The notes under the pieces are model-generated. The model saw only the letters and a list, made by a program, of their open reading frames with translations. It made no database searches and was not told the origin of the DNA. The position numbers were made by a program, and so were the translations under genes. Shown one piece after another: positions 10,172-21,800 of a stretch of 53,241 nucleotides of DNA; within the stretch, counting starts at the first letter, position 1, and every line of letters begins with the position of its first letter. Source of the DNA: Chara braunii (taxonomy: Eukaryota; Streptophyta; Charophyceae; Charales; Characeae); the NCBI GenBank assembly GCA_003427395.1, contig BFEA01000629.1, forward strand, positions 71,979-125,219. Direction: 5' to 3'.

Positions 10172-10900
10172 GTGAGTACTAGGCCCGATAATGTGATGCG
10201 TGGAGCAACGCCAAAAACAGGTGGTGCAATGGAAGGCAACACATCCAAGTGCAGCATGAAGGAAGCTACCCCAGGATTCGTTTCGCTGGTGAGGAGAGTT
10301 CGCAATGACATAGAAGGAGCGGCGGACGGCGGGACTCAAAATGTTGCATGTGCAGACAAGCAATCAGTGGACGACCAAGATGGGATGGTAATAGAGGATG
10401 ATCACCGCTTTCACATCTCGGACGACGTCCCCAAACAACTTGCACAGGGTGATAATATATCATATGACATGAAGGAGATGAAAGGAGGACCTCACTTTCT
10501 AGAAACAAAGTACAAAGAGTCATATGAACACGACTGGGGGCATCACATCATATGGCATCCAGGTCTTTTCGAGCCTTGTGTGATTGATGGCGGATGGCAC
10601 ATGGCTATCCGAATGGGTGGGAAATGGGTGTTCAGGAAAAGAGTCCTCAGGAGCAGGTTGTATAAAATCACAAAGGACAACTTGTCTACCCGCGTGAAGC
10701 AGGCGAAAAGTGAGGCGCCAGACCACAAAATATCAGACAAAGTGAACTCGTTATTCGAATTCCTGCGTGAAAATCACCTTCTCGAGTATTGCGCTGCGTT
10801 CTACGACAAGAAATCGAGTACATCGTATGGAGCTGTCATATGGTCTCTGGACTACCGTGCAACGGACTCTATGTATGACAGCGACATACTTGTGGGATGA
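10172..10900 (+). pseudogene. unknown protein segment of the element, Trp/His-rich
   Basis: 242 residues in the same frame as 9767-10051; only two TAG codons (10049 and about 10148) lie between. After a low-complexity start it has YEHDWGHHIIWHPGLFEP, GGWHMAIRMGGKWVFRKR and a helix FEFLRENHLLEYCAAFYD. The composition is that of a folded domain, but I recognise no family. It ends with TGA (10898-10900), and the next coding frame starts inside it at 10897, one base over. Confidence 0.4.
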
Positions 10901-11625
10901 GTCAAGGCCTTGAGGGACACACAAGTGCAAGGAAGAAGATCGATTCAGCAGCAGCAGGAGGTGGTGGCGAGAGTGTGGCAGACAAGGAAGGGCATCTCAG
11001 GATGCAAAACGCAATGGGAGATGAGTTCAGTGAGCGGCCATCGAGCACACCGCAACCAACACTTGGACCGTCGGAAGGCATCAGTGCAGTGGGAGCCAGA
11101 AGTGAGACAACACCAACAGCAGGCGGGGAAGTTATTGGCGATGACGGGAAGGACAAAAAGATTGAAGAGGACCAGCGACAAAAAGCATCAGACGAAGAAG
11201 GGCCAAAATTTCAGGCACATGAGGTAATGAAGGTAGTGGCAGGGAATGTCGATTCGCATTCCAAGCAGTCGCAAGGAACACACGATACGACTGTCATCAC
11301 TGCACAGGCGCAAGGCACCGATGAAGACACAAGGGAGCAAAGTGCACATGAGAAAGATGGGGGGGAAGGACCAATGCTTATGGAATGCACTGGTCAAGGA
11401 ACGCAAATAGTTTCGGAGTCAACCGTGGGAGAAAGGAGAGCTGACGTGGAGGGTGTAAGTGGGGCAGAGCATGAAAAGGTTCCAAGCACGGTGTCGGTGC
11501 GAATACCCTCACAAGGGTATCCGCCCTGTTTTTTTGTAAGCGACAGATATAGCTGGTTCAAAGTTAAGTATACCGCGCTAGGCGCGGCCGCGTTCGTAAA
11601 TTACGTTGACTGGATGGTTGACTAG
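10897..11625 (+). pseudogene. low-complexity acidic C-terminal tail, interrupted by the inserted repeat region
   Basis: 242 residues, rich in Gly/Glu/Asp/Ser/Thr/Gln, like a disordered linker. The last 35 or so residues (SDRYSWFKVKYTALGAAAF) are of a different character and may already be inserted DNA. A similarly charged coding segment appears at 29718 after the repeat block, so this and that segment may be the two sides of one gene. A 7-bp palindrome, ATACCCT-CACA-AGGGTAT, sits at 11503-11520 close to the presumed junction. Confidence 0.35.
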
Positions 11626-13327
11626 AGTAAAGACTACGAGGGCGCGCAGGTTTAATGCGCGCGTGATTCATCCCTTAATGTTGATTACGAAACCCGCACG
11701 GGCGCCGGTCTGGTTATTTTTATTTTTATCCTTAAGCTTTTATTTTTATCCTTAGGATCTAGGGGATATCTTCTTTCGACGGCTATGTTTGAGCGAGCCG
11801 GGCGCGCGTGCGAAGAACGACCCTGACAACGGCATCGACAGCGACGGCTCAACTTCATGCGGTAAACGGGGTGTCGTAGGATGGCGCGCGGGGCGATTAT
11901 GGCACGGTATAAACAAGCCGGCGCGGGCATTAGGAGCCGCGCATTCGGTCGTTGGCCCAAAGCGTCGGGCCACACTGCCTTATATGGCACTCTGCGGATA
12001 TTGGGTTCAGGCTTGGGCTTAGCCCTATAGGTTATGGCATTGGGTTGATGATACGGAGGTTCGGGGATTGAGGCTAGCGGGCATCGGCGCAGCAATTGCA
12101 GTGGAGCGTCGCGGATGGAACCGATGGGTTTGAAGGCTGCTAAGGCTATCCACCTCGATTTTGTTCGAAGGCGTGGCAGCGGGCCCGATCCGCGGGGCCG
12201 GCGAGGGGCCAGCAGCCCTGCTGTTCCCCGACACTGTTGCTATTTTATTTTATTTCCCCTTTCTGTTTTGTTCATCGCATCCCGTTCGGGAGCGCGAGAC
12301 TGCGGTGGGGTCGCATGGGATGTGTGGGACTCGCGGGACTACCTGAAGTGCAATTACAAACTGTTTTCGTGGCGGTGCCGTGGGCGCGGCTGGCACTAAA
12401 AGGCCCGTCTCGGTGGGTACACTCATGAACTGTTGAAGTACAGGCCAGTGTTCAGACCCAGATGATGGGGCTGGTGACGTGAAACCCGTACTCTGGATTA
12501 CCCGGGCCACTTTGCAGAGCCGCGGGGTACTGCGAAGCGGGGGTCCTTCGGGACATCCGTTAAAGGTTGGAACGATACGGAAAAGATCCGCGTGGCCCCT
12601 GCGCAGGGTTGACACGCATGAACCGCGGAAGCAGGGCCAGGTTCATGCATTAAGGCAAGGCGACACTGTGGCCGCCTGGACTTGGAAGAGTCGCAGAGGG
12701 GCAGGAGAAAGGGGTGAACCGGGACGGTGGACTGTGGCAGGTGCATGCGCAGGCAAGGGAGGAGGCATGCAGCGGTACTGTCGTGGGAGTCGCCCGTCGG
12801 GCTTGGGTAGAAGGGCCTGAGGACTAGTCAAACCGACTATTAACTAGCATCCCCGGAGGTTCGCCTGAGACCACTCCCACTACCGGTACAGCCGAGCGCT
12901 GCGTTAGCAGCAGCGGACGACGGCGCAGCGAGTGTAGAGAAGGGAAAAGAGCCCAACGGGGCAGCGTAGCGAGCGCAGACGGAGATGGTGACGGAGCGGT
13001 AGCCTACCGGGCGGCCACGAGCGGGCAGGCATCGGGGAGAGCGAGGCAGAGGCGGACCGGTGAATCCGGGCGGGTTGCTGAGCCAGATGCAGGCGGAGCT
13101 AGCGGGCAAGGCGCAGCGAGACCGCACAGCGGGGGCAGCAGGATAGCACCGCGACAGGCATAGGGAAGACCCCGGCGCGCACAGAGAAAGTTGGGCTATG
13201 AGGACGAATGCATCGGGACGCCGGCGCCGGGTGCGTGTGCAGCAGGGAGGAGCGGAGTGCAGGTGGTACACGGGCGCTGAGACAGTGGGGACGGAGATAA
13301 GACCAACGAGGAGGTGGTAGCGACGGA
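11626..13327. other. GC-rich segment of unknown nature at the head of the tandem repeat
   Basis: About 1.7 kb, very rich in G and C except for a short A/T part (ATTTTTATTTTTATCC, twice near 11710-11750). It is not repeated elsewhere in the window and joins the first 5.45-kb unit at 13328. Open frames occur on both strands (for example 12840-13415 minus) but have biased, repeat-like composition and no domain. It could be the 5' part of an element whose rest is the 5.45-kb unit, or a separate insertion. Confidence 0.5.
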
Positions 13328-13978
13328 CTGAGATCCTACGGGCGCTGATGCAGCAGGCCGACGGGCATAGCAATGAAGGTGGATGAATCGGGACGGCGGG
13401 GTGTGCTGGATGCATTCGGGACGTGGAGGAATGAAGATGGCGGGGAGGAGATAGCCAAGCCCGCCCGTTCGTTGATGAAATCGGGCGGGGAAAGAACCTA
13501 CCCGGAGGTTTTGGAGGCGGGCAACCTCGATTAGGAGGTTAGTTTTAGATGACAGTGAGTAGATAGAAAAGTTAGTAGAAAGGAGGTGGCGGGGAGCTAT
13601 GGCGGGGAGAAGGGGGGAGAGAAACGGGGCTTGGAATCGCTCAACTCACCCGATCCGTAATGGATTCGGGCAGGAGAAGATGCGAAACTGGGGGTTAGGA
13701 GTGGGGCGAAGTCAGTGGTAGCGTCGGTTTTAGTAGTAAGTTACTGGATCAGATGTTAGTTGAGAAAAATGGTGCGTGGAAGCCTCGCAAAAGTGGCTAT
13801 GGCCGAGTGAGAAAAGCTAAGATCTCGCTCGTTTCCCAATGAAAACGAGCGAGAGAGGAGTTGTTTCGGGGGATTTTCATGGCTGCGAATCATCCTCTGG
13901 AGTTAGTTTTTGGCATTAGGGGGTAGTCTTTGTGATGTAACGTGTATGGGCTGCGCCCGGAGGAAGAATCTATTACTG

Positions 13979-14026
13979 TATAAAAGGGCAGAATGAGCCT
14001 ACCCGCCTTCTAGGGAAGGTTCATTC
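13979..14026 (+). promoter_or_regulatory. TATA box with downstream hairpin, copy 1
   Basis: TATAAAA at 13979-13985, then the arm GAATGAGCCT (13991-14000) and AGGTTCATTC (14017-14026), which pair with one G-U wobble. If transcription starts 25-30 bases after the TATA box, the hairpin is at the RNA 5' end. The same layout is found in copies 2 and 3 with a fully paired stem. Confidence 0.55.
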
Positions 14027-14239
14027 CGACTTCCCCTTGCCCATATTGCTGATGGGAGCAGGGGGCGTGGGCCTGGCCGAGAATATGGAGACTTGCTTGT
14101 TACCTGGACACTGCCCCTCCTACCAACAAGGAGCTTTCTCTCACGGGCTCCCTCCCACACACAACGTACGTAGGTAGTAGTGCACATTCCCGCTATCTAG
14201 CAGTAGGTTCTTTAGATTCTGGTTACTTGCTGGATAGGA

Positions 14240-14412
14240 GCGGCAAGAGGTGAGCCGCGGGATTGATACTTACTTGGCTCGGGACGAGGGGTTGAGTGCA
14301 TCGCCCACCACTCATGAGCCGTTGCNGCGGCAAGAGGTGAGCCGCGGGATTGATACTTACTTGGCTCGGGACGAGGGGTTGAGTGCATCGCCCACCACTC
14401 ATGAGCCGTTGC
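14240..14412. repeat. 86-bp direct duplication around an N in copy 1
   Basis: The segment starting GCGGCAAGAGGTGAGCCGCG is present at 14240-14325 and again, identical, at 14327-14412, with a single N between. Copies 2 and 3 have it once. This is most likely an assembly join of overlapping contigs. Confidence 0.85.
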
Positions 14413-15414
14413 GAGAGGGATGAACGGGGATGCACTTAAAGGAACCCGACAGGCGGCGAACTACGCCGAGCCGGGAGGACGACCAGTCGGGCCGTTGGAT
14501 ACCTGGCTCCTCTAGGAGCTTGCTCAGGGAAGGCCGGAATGGCGGCGAGCTTCCGTTGGAAGCATGGGTACGAGTGAGCAAAGGGGCAAAGGACAAGGTT
14601 GCGACATACCGCTGCTGCTGGCACAGACTGCGTCTGTTGACTGCGTATGAGCTACGGCTGACTGCGGAAGTATTCCCATTGCGCACTGATTGACTATGGT
14701 ACATTGCTCCATACCATGACTGGCTGGTTGCTGACTATTACAGCCTGCGGCGCGGCGGCGCTGAGACTTAGAAGGTGGACGGAGTCGGGGGAGGAAGGTT
14801 TGTTGCAATTTGAAGGTTCGTAAGAGAACTAGCTCCGATACTCCGGCGTTGACTTAGCTGCTGTGTCATTCGGCCACCATTGCGGTGCCCTCAGGCGCAT
14901 CAAGGTAACAAGGCCCTCTCTTGCGAGTCTGAGCGCACCACTCCTGGATCTTAGAGTTTCAAACCTATCTACTCTCTTTACTTCTTACTCTTAGTCTAGT
15001 CCTGTGGTTATGAGAGGAAGGCGGCAGGCGGGATTGCAACCCGTAGGACCGCAGCAAGACTTTGTGGGGAGTCCACCCACCGATTGCGGGAGCTCTGCCG
15101 GAGCCTGGGCGAGGCTCTGGAGGCAGGAAATTGACAGGTAACCATTTGTTTTCCCTCCATAAACCCAGTTATAACCCCTACCTGTACCTCCCATTGCATC
15201 GCTGACTAAATATATGAAGTGAAGCCCTATGCTATTTTTGGTTTGACTTTCAGGAGACTAACCCAGACTAAATAAAGGAATGCTTGTGAAATCTCAGTTT
15301 CACTTTTGTTGGTTGTGTGAATTCAGATTGCTGAAAAGGACCGCATCTGGGGAAAGGGCAGGATGGAGGGTTGTTTTGCTTAGTGGTTGACAGGGTCATT
15401 AAGGCTGGGAAATC

Positions 15415-16295
15415 CCCATAAGTTTGGGGAGACTCAGTGCTTTGTTTTATTATGGTTTTGCATGGAGAAGTCAGACCCTTCTATAAGTTTAGGGGGCCTG
15501 ATTGCTCTGGAGGCTGGGATGTCCCCATAAGTTTGTGGAGACCCGGTGATATGGTTTGCATGGAGGGTCATGCTGTTCTGTAAGTTCAGGTGGCCTGACT
15601 GCTCTGACCTGTGAGGGGTTTTGATTGTGCTTGATTTTTAGGGACTCGAGGTGCTCAATAAGTTTTGGTGTCTTCGGTTGCCTTGTTTTCATTGGGATTT
15701 TGCTTGTTTCTTTGGATTCTGAACGAGGGGACCGAGCTGTTCTGTAAGTTCAGGTGACTCTGTCCCTTCCTGCTCTTTATTCAGAAGAAATAATCTTGGC
15801 AAAGAGGCAGACCCTTTTGTAAGTTCATGGGGTTTGACTCGATGCCACACACATGATGGCTCAGATAGAAACAAATCTGAAAGAGAGTTGCACTCTTCTG
15901 TGAGTTCAGGGGATCTGGCTCAAAGCCTCGCACATGTTGGAACCCCAGGTTATAACTTGGCTATACTTTATTATTATTTTATTTAAGAACGAGTTAATCA
16001 GACCGTTCTATAAGTTCAAGTGGTCTGACTATAGCCTATCAAACCTTGAAGAGAGTATAATTAAGAATAAAATTGATGGTTAGCAGGGGCAGACTGAACT
16101 TGAGTTAGTGCAGTTCTATGCAGCCTTAGAAGACAAAGCGAAGACAAATATATATAACCTAGATATCTTAAACAGTTCAGGGCGAAAAGAATGGTCTAGT
16201 TATATGCCGGAAGAAGAGAAAAGTTGTTGTGCCCTCTGTTTTGTATATACTCTTTGGCTAAGTTAGACACATTCCATAAGTTTAGGTGACCTGAC
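15415..16295 (+). repeat. cluster of ten TAAGTTYAGG motifs, copy 1
   Basis: A word close to TTCTRTAAGTTYAGGTGRCC recurs with its (A/G)TAAGTT core near 15418, 15483, 15527, 15580, 15658, 15744, 15819, 15900 (as GTGAGTT), 16010 and 16276, always in the same orientation. Spacing is 44-112 bp, except the last gap of about 266. Sequences between the motifs are unrelated to one another. Corresponding clusters are at about 20908-21775 and 26230-27110. Confidence 0.75.
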
Positions 16296-16587
16296 TTTAT
16301 GCCTTATGTAAGCTGGGTATAAAGGGTTAAATTACTGAAAGATCATGAACTATTGTTTGCCCAGATGAGCTTGGGTTGGTGAGAGTACTTACCTTTGTGA
16401 TTTGGCTTGCATGTGACTCAATGAGGTTACTACTTGGTCCGAGTTTCAGTTTGATAGGTAGTTGCTTTAGTCGCTCGCCACGTGCTAGAGCTATAGGAGT
16501 TAGTGTCAATTCCTGCATTTTCTGTAGTAACTTTTTTTTTACTCAGATCAATTCTTGCATTTTTTGAGATCTTTTCGTACATTTGGT

Positions 16588-17165
16588 TTTGTATAAATCT
16601 TGGCAAGTGTCTTTCTCTACGGGAAGCGCTGCCGAAATCTCTACAAATCCAAGGACTTAGTTCAATTTTGACTTGTCAAAAGTTCAGCTTTATCTCTTCT
16701 CATATCCGACTTAGTTAAAATCTGGAAAGTCTCATTTTCTTAAGGGAGTGTTGCCGAAATTTTTGCTAGTTCACGGAGTTAGACGAAATAGGACTTTGAG
16801 AAGTCAAAGTTACTATCAAATTCAGAACTTAGCCTTGTATAAATTTTAGAATAACACTTTTCGAAAGGAAATGCTGCCAAAATTTCTACAGAATTAAGGA
16901 GTTAGTTAAATTCTGTCTAAAGTTGAACTCGAACTGTCTTTCGAGTTCATATCTGACTTGGTATAAATCTGGGAAGTCTCCCTTTCTAAAGGGAATGCTG
17001 CCCAAATTTCTACTAAATTATGAGTTAGACAAAATTTGACTTTCCACAGTTAAAAATTATTTATGCGTTCATATTAGGACTTATATAAATTTTGAAAAGA
17101 CACTTTTCCTACGGGAAGCGCTGCCGAAATTTTCTTAGTTAATGGAGGTGGATTATATTTTGAGA
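16588..17165 (+). repeat. five tandem subrepeats of about 120 bp, copy 1
   Basis: Each subrepeat has TATAAATYT, then CTTTCTAAAGGGA, then GCTGCCGAAATTTCTA, then AGTTAGWCAAA. The GCTGCCGAAA anchors (with variants) lie near 16628, 16748, 16872, 16997 and 17119, a 120-125-bp period. The block ends before GGTGGCGATTCTAGCGATCC. Copy 3 has the same five; copy 2 lacks the first. Confidence 0.8.
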
Positions 17166-17419
17166 GGTGGCGATTCTAGCGATCCACCCTGAATAAGGGA
17201 GATTCTGCCATTAGTTTACCTGTGTTTTGGGCACTGGTTTAGAGGGAGATTTAAGCTTAGTTAATCAGGATGCTTGAGTAGGATCGTGATATGGGGATTA
17301 TTCTCCATGGACTTATAGGTTTAACCTAAGGCATTGACCTGTCATGTGTTACAGGTCCTCGGGATCATTTGATTCAAGTTCCAGACTAGATTCAGCTTCA
17401 CCCCTTGAGGGTCTTCTTC

Positions 17420-18235
17420 TGTTATCACTGATAACAGATCGGTTTCCGACTCATCGGTTTACGATTCAACTTCAATCCACTCATGTCACTCAACCTAAAG
17501 GCTTTAGCCTTGTGATTGACCTATTTTGTTGTGTTTTCACCCGGTTTTTATTTGAATGGCCATCCAACTAAAGTACTGAGTATTTATTTAAGAGTTGCAC
17601 GAGTGAGGTTTGTATGGCTAAAGCGAGAGGTATGAGTGCAAGGAATGGTTAAAGTTGACCCCGTGTAGTGCGTGAACTTCAGGATGAATCTTTGATGTGA
17701 TTGCAGGTATGGTTGTGGTTCGGCTGCTTGATGTGACTGCCTGCGATTACATACATATATGGCTGAGAGGAACCCACTGTGACTGTGAGAAGTGATGGTT
17801 CTATATAATCAACCCGCATATATTTATAAGTGCCCTGAGTGTTTGAGAGACCAACCGTAATCGTGCATAAGGGTTAACCAGATTATGTCTTGAGAGAAAA
17901 GGGGGATCCCCTTTTATCCTTTGTTAGTTAGAATTTTTTTTTGTTGGATGTTGTAGTCTGTGGCTGCCGTCAAAGTCAAACCCCTTGACTTTCGCCCAGG
18001 CCTGGAGTGGGACTCATCTCCAAGGCAGTAAGAAACGACTGTCACCATAGGTATGGACCTGTGTACCACCCGCTTTGCATAAGGTGCAGAAGAGGGTGTG
18101 TGATCTTTTAACGTGCATGGCGGTTGTCCAGCGTCGAGAGATTAACCCTCAAGGCGCGTGTCAGCCGACACTTGAGTGTCGAATGCGACCCTCGAGATTA
18201 GCGAGGACCGCGCGAGTATGGGTACTACATAGTAC
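17420..18235. repeat. series of perfect palindromes, copy 1
   Basis: TGTTATCACTGATAACA (17420-17436), AAAAGGGG-GAT-CCCCTTTT (17897-17915), AAAGTCAA-ACCCC-TTGACTTT (17972-17992), CGACAC-TTGA-GTGTCG (18166-18181) and GTACTA-CA-TAGTAC (18222-18235). All five recur in copies 2 and 3, with small changes in some. Confidence 0.8.
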
Positions 18236-18485
18236 GCCATCATTGCGACTGCCTGCGTACGCTTGCATTGCGAGTCGATATGAGTTAGCCCTGAGACCGC
18301 GCGGTTTTATATTAAGTCTCGCGCGCAATGCTTATCCGATTTCCGCGTCGGACAGTTATGGGATGGCTACCGAGGGGCTAGGAGCGTTGTCGCGTTGTTC
18401 GTATTGGGTCGTGTCATGTGTGTGTCCGTGTTTTATTTTTGTGTTCGTAAAGTGGTGTGCGAGTGGTATGTGGGATGCGTCCTAA
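18075..18485 (+). other. short ORF shared by the tandem units, copy 1
   Basis: 136 residues, Arg/Ser/Cys-rich, no recognised domain. The same frame is open in copy 3 (28897-29298, 133 residues) and in copy 2 (23410-23763), where a TGG-to-TAG change shortens it. Most likely a chance frame in GC-rich DNA, since copies this similar would share it anyway. Confidence 0.25.
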
Positions 18486-18823
18486 TCGACTGAAGTCGAA
18501 TCGCGCTTGGGACCTCAGCCCCCCAAGCTGTCCACCTCTGCGATTGCAACCGAGTAGCTTTTGTACTGTGGACTTGTAACTCGGCGGGGATACGCCCACC
18601 GAAGGGAGATGACAGCTCCCGTAAGGTGGAGGTAAGTCGTGTCTCGCGTAGGCCCTATCTTGTCGTAGGGGCTCGCGAGAGGTATGGTTGGCGCACTCGG
18701 TCGGAGCGGCTTGCGGAAAGCTCCACATGTATATTTGCGATGAAGGATTTAAACCAACTTCTGCGTGATGCGGCCGGGAGGGTCCCGCGCTGCCCTGGTG
18801 CGGTGCCGGACTGTTGTGCTCGA

Positions 18824-21800
18824 CTGAGATCCTACGGGCGCTGATGCAGTGGGGCGACGGGCATAGCAATGAAGGTGGCATAGCAATGAAGGTGCATGAA
18901 TCGGGACGGAGGGGTGTGCTGGATGCATTCAGGACGTGGAGGAATGAAGATGACGAAGAGGAGGTAGCCAAGCCCGCCCGTTCCTTGATAAAATCGGGCG
19001 GGGAAAGAACTTACCCGGGGGTTTTGGAAGCGGGCGACCTCGATAAGGAGGTTAGTTTAAGATGACAGTGAGTAGATAGAAAAGTTAGTAGAAAGGAGGT
19101 GGCGGGGAGCTATGGCGGGGAAAAAGGGGGAGAGAAACGGGTCTTGGAATCGCTCAACTCACCATATCCGTAATGGATTCGGGCAGGACAAGATGCGAAA
19201 CTGGGGGTTAGGAGTGGGGCGAAGTCTGTGGTAGCGTCGGTTTTAGTAGTAACTTACTGAATCAGATGTTAGTTGAGAAAAATGGTGCGTGGAAGCCTCG
19301 CGAAAGTGGCTATGGCCGAGTGAGAAAAGCTAAGATCTCGCTCGTTTCCCAATGAAAACGAGCGAGAGAGGAGTTGTTTCGGGGGTTTTTTATGGTTATG
19401 AATCATCCTGTGGAGTTAGTTTTTGGCATTAGGGGGTAGTCTTTGTGATGTAACGTGTATGGGCTGCGCCCGGAGGTAGAATCTATTACTGTATAAAAGG
19501 GCAGAATGAACCTACCCGCCTTCTACGGAAGGTTCATTCCGACTTCCCCTTGCCCATATTGCTGCCGGAGGTAGAATCTATTACTGTATAAAAGGGCAGA
19601 ATGAACCTACCCGCCTTCTACGGAAGGTTCATTCCGACTTTCCCTTGCCCATATTGCTGATGGGAGAAGGGGGGCATGGGCCTAGCCGAGAATATGAAGA
19701 CTTGCTTGTTACCTGGACACTGCCCCTCCTACCAACGAGGAGCTTTCTCTCACAGGCTCCCTCCCACACACAACGTACGCAGGTAGTAGTGCACATTCCC
19801 GCTATCTAGCAGTAGGTTCGTTAGATTCTGGTTACTTGGAGGATAGGAGCGGCAAGAGGTGAGCCGCGGGATCGATACTTACCTCGCTAAGGACGAGGGG
19901 TTGAGTGCATCGCCCACCACTCAGGAGCCGTTGCGAGAGGGATAAACGGGGATGCACTTAAAGGAACCCGACAGGCGGCGAACTGCGCCGAGGCGGAAGG
20001 ACGACTAGTCGGGCCGTTGGATACCTGGCTCCGCCAGAAGCTTGCTCAGGGAAGGCCGGAACGGCGGCGAGATTCCGTTGGGAGCGTGGGTACGAGTGAG
20101 GAGGGTGGCAAAGGACAAGGTTGCGACATACCGCTGCTGCTGCGAACAGGGCGCAGACTGCGTCCGTTGACTGCGTATGAGATACCGCTGAGTGCAGAAG
20201 TATTGCCATTGCGCCTTGATTGACTACGGTACATTGCTGCATACCACGACTGGCTGGTTGCTGACTATTACAGCCTGCGGCGCGACGGCGCTGAGACTTA
20301 GAAGGTGGACGGAGTCGGGGGAGGAAGGTTTGTTGTGATTTGAAGACTCGTCAGAGGACTAGCTCTTATACCCTGGCGTTGACCAAGCTGCTGTGTCATT
20401 CAGCCACTATTGCGGTGCCCTCAGGCGTGCCACTCCTGGACTTGAGAGTCTCAAACCTATCTACTCTCTATCCTTCTTACTCTTAGTCTAGTCATGTGGT
20501 TACGAGAGGAAGGCGGCAGGCGGGATTGCAACCCGTACGACCGCAGCAAGACTCTGTGGGGAGTCCACCCACCGATTGCGGGAGCTCTGCCGGAGCCTAG
20601 GCGAGGCTCTAGAGGCAGGGAATTGACAGGTAACCATTTGTTTTCCCTCTATAAACCCAGTTATAACCCCTACCTGTACCTCTCATTGCATCGCTGACTG
20701 AATATATGGAGTGCAGCCCTATGCTATTTTTGGTTTGACTTTCAGGAGACTAACCCAGACTGAATAAAGGAATGCTTGTGAAATCTCAGTTTCAATTTTG
20801 TTGGTTGTGTGAATTCTGATTGCTGAAAAGGACCGCATCTGGGGAAAGGGCAGGATGGAGGGTTGTTTTGCTTTGTGGTTGACTGGGTCATTAAGGCAAG
20901 GAAATCCCTATAAGTTTGGGGAGACTCAGTGCTTTGTTTTATTATGGTTTTCTATGGAGAAGTCAGACCCTTCTATAAGTTTAAAAGGCCTCATTGCTCT
21001 GGAGGCTGGGATGTTCCCATAAGTTTGGGGAGACCCGGTGATATGATTTGCATGGAGGGTCAGACTGTTCTGTAAGTTAAGGTAGCTTGACTGCTCTAAC
21101 CTGTGAGGGGTTTTGATTGTGCTTGATTTTTAGGGACTCAGGGTGCTCTATAAGTTTTTGTGCCTTGGGTTGCATTGTTTTCATTGGGATTTTGCTTGTT
21201 TCTTTGGTTTCTGAACAAGGGGACCGAGCTGTTCTGTAAGTTCAGGTGGCTCTGTCCCTTCCTGCTCTTTATTCTGAAGAAATAATTTTGGCAAAGAGGC
21301 AGACCCTTCTGTAAGTTCAGGGGGTTTGACTCGATGCCACACACATGAAGAGCTCAAATAGAAACGAATCTGGCAGAGAGTTGGACTCTTCTGTAAGTTC
21401 AGGGGATCTGGCTCAAAGCCTCGCACATGCTGGAACCCAAGGTTATAACTTGGCTATACTTTACTATTATTATATTTAAGAACGAGTTAATCAGACCGTT
21501 CTATAAGTTTAGGTGGTCAGACTATAGCCTATCACAACTTGAAGAGAGTATAATTGAGAATAAAACTGATGGTAAGCAGGATCAGACTGAACTTGAGTTA
21601 GTTCAGTCTTATGCCTTAGAAGACAAACGGAAGACAGGTATATCTTATACAGTTTAGGGCGACAAGAATGGTCTAGTCATATGCCCGAAGAAGAGAAAAG
21701 TTGTTGTGCCCTCTGTTTTGTGTATGCTCTTTGGCTAAGTTAGGCACATTCTATAAGTTTAGGTGACCTGACTTTATGCCTAATGTAAGCGGGGTATAAA

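Larger units (their letters stand above)
13328..18823. repeat. 5.45-kb tandem unit, copy 1
   Basis: First of three head-to-tail copies (5496 bp). It starts at CTGAGATCCTACGGGCGCTG, the sequence that also begins copies 2 and 3. Layout from the start: GC-rich leader, purine-rich tract, TATA box at 13979, hairpin, ACTAAATAAAGGAATG (a possible poly(A) signal, about 15271), a cluster of TAAGTTYAGG motifs, five roughly 120-bp subrepeats, palindromes, GC-rich end. Peculiar to this copy: an 86-bp duplication joined by N at 14326, and absence of about 79 bp near 18535 that copies 2 and 3 have after AAGCTGTC. No protein domain is visible. Confidence 0.9.

Noticed and set aside
5923-10900. Reassigned stop codons (variant genetic code)
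   Set aside because: The single-frame stops would allow it, but the LINEs in the same window are also full of stops and the Ulp1 gene and secreted-protein gene end normally. Decay is simpler.
12840-13415. 191-residue protein on the minus strand
   Set aside because: Biased composition in GC-rich DNA, no domain, and part of it lies in the tandem unit, where the other copies break the frame differently.
17205-17230. tRNA-like fold near GGTGGCGATTC
   Set aside because: A short stem can be drawn, but no cloverleaf or A/B box pattern could be completed.
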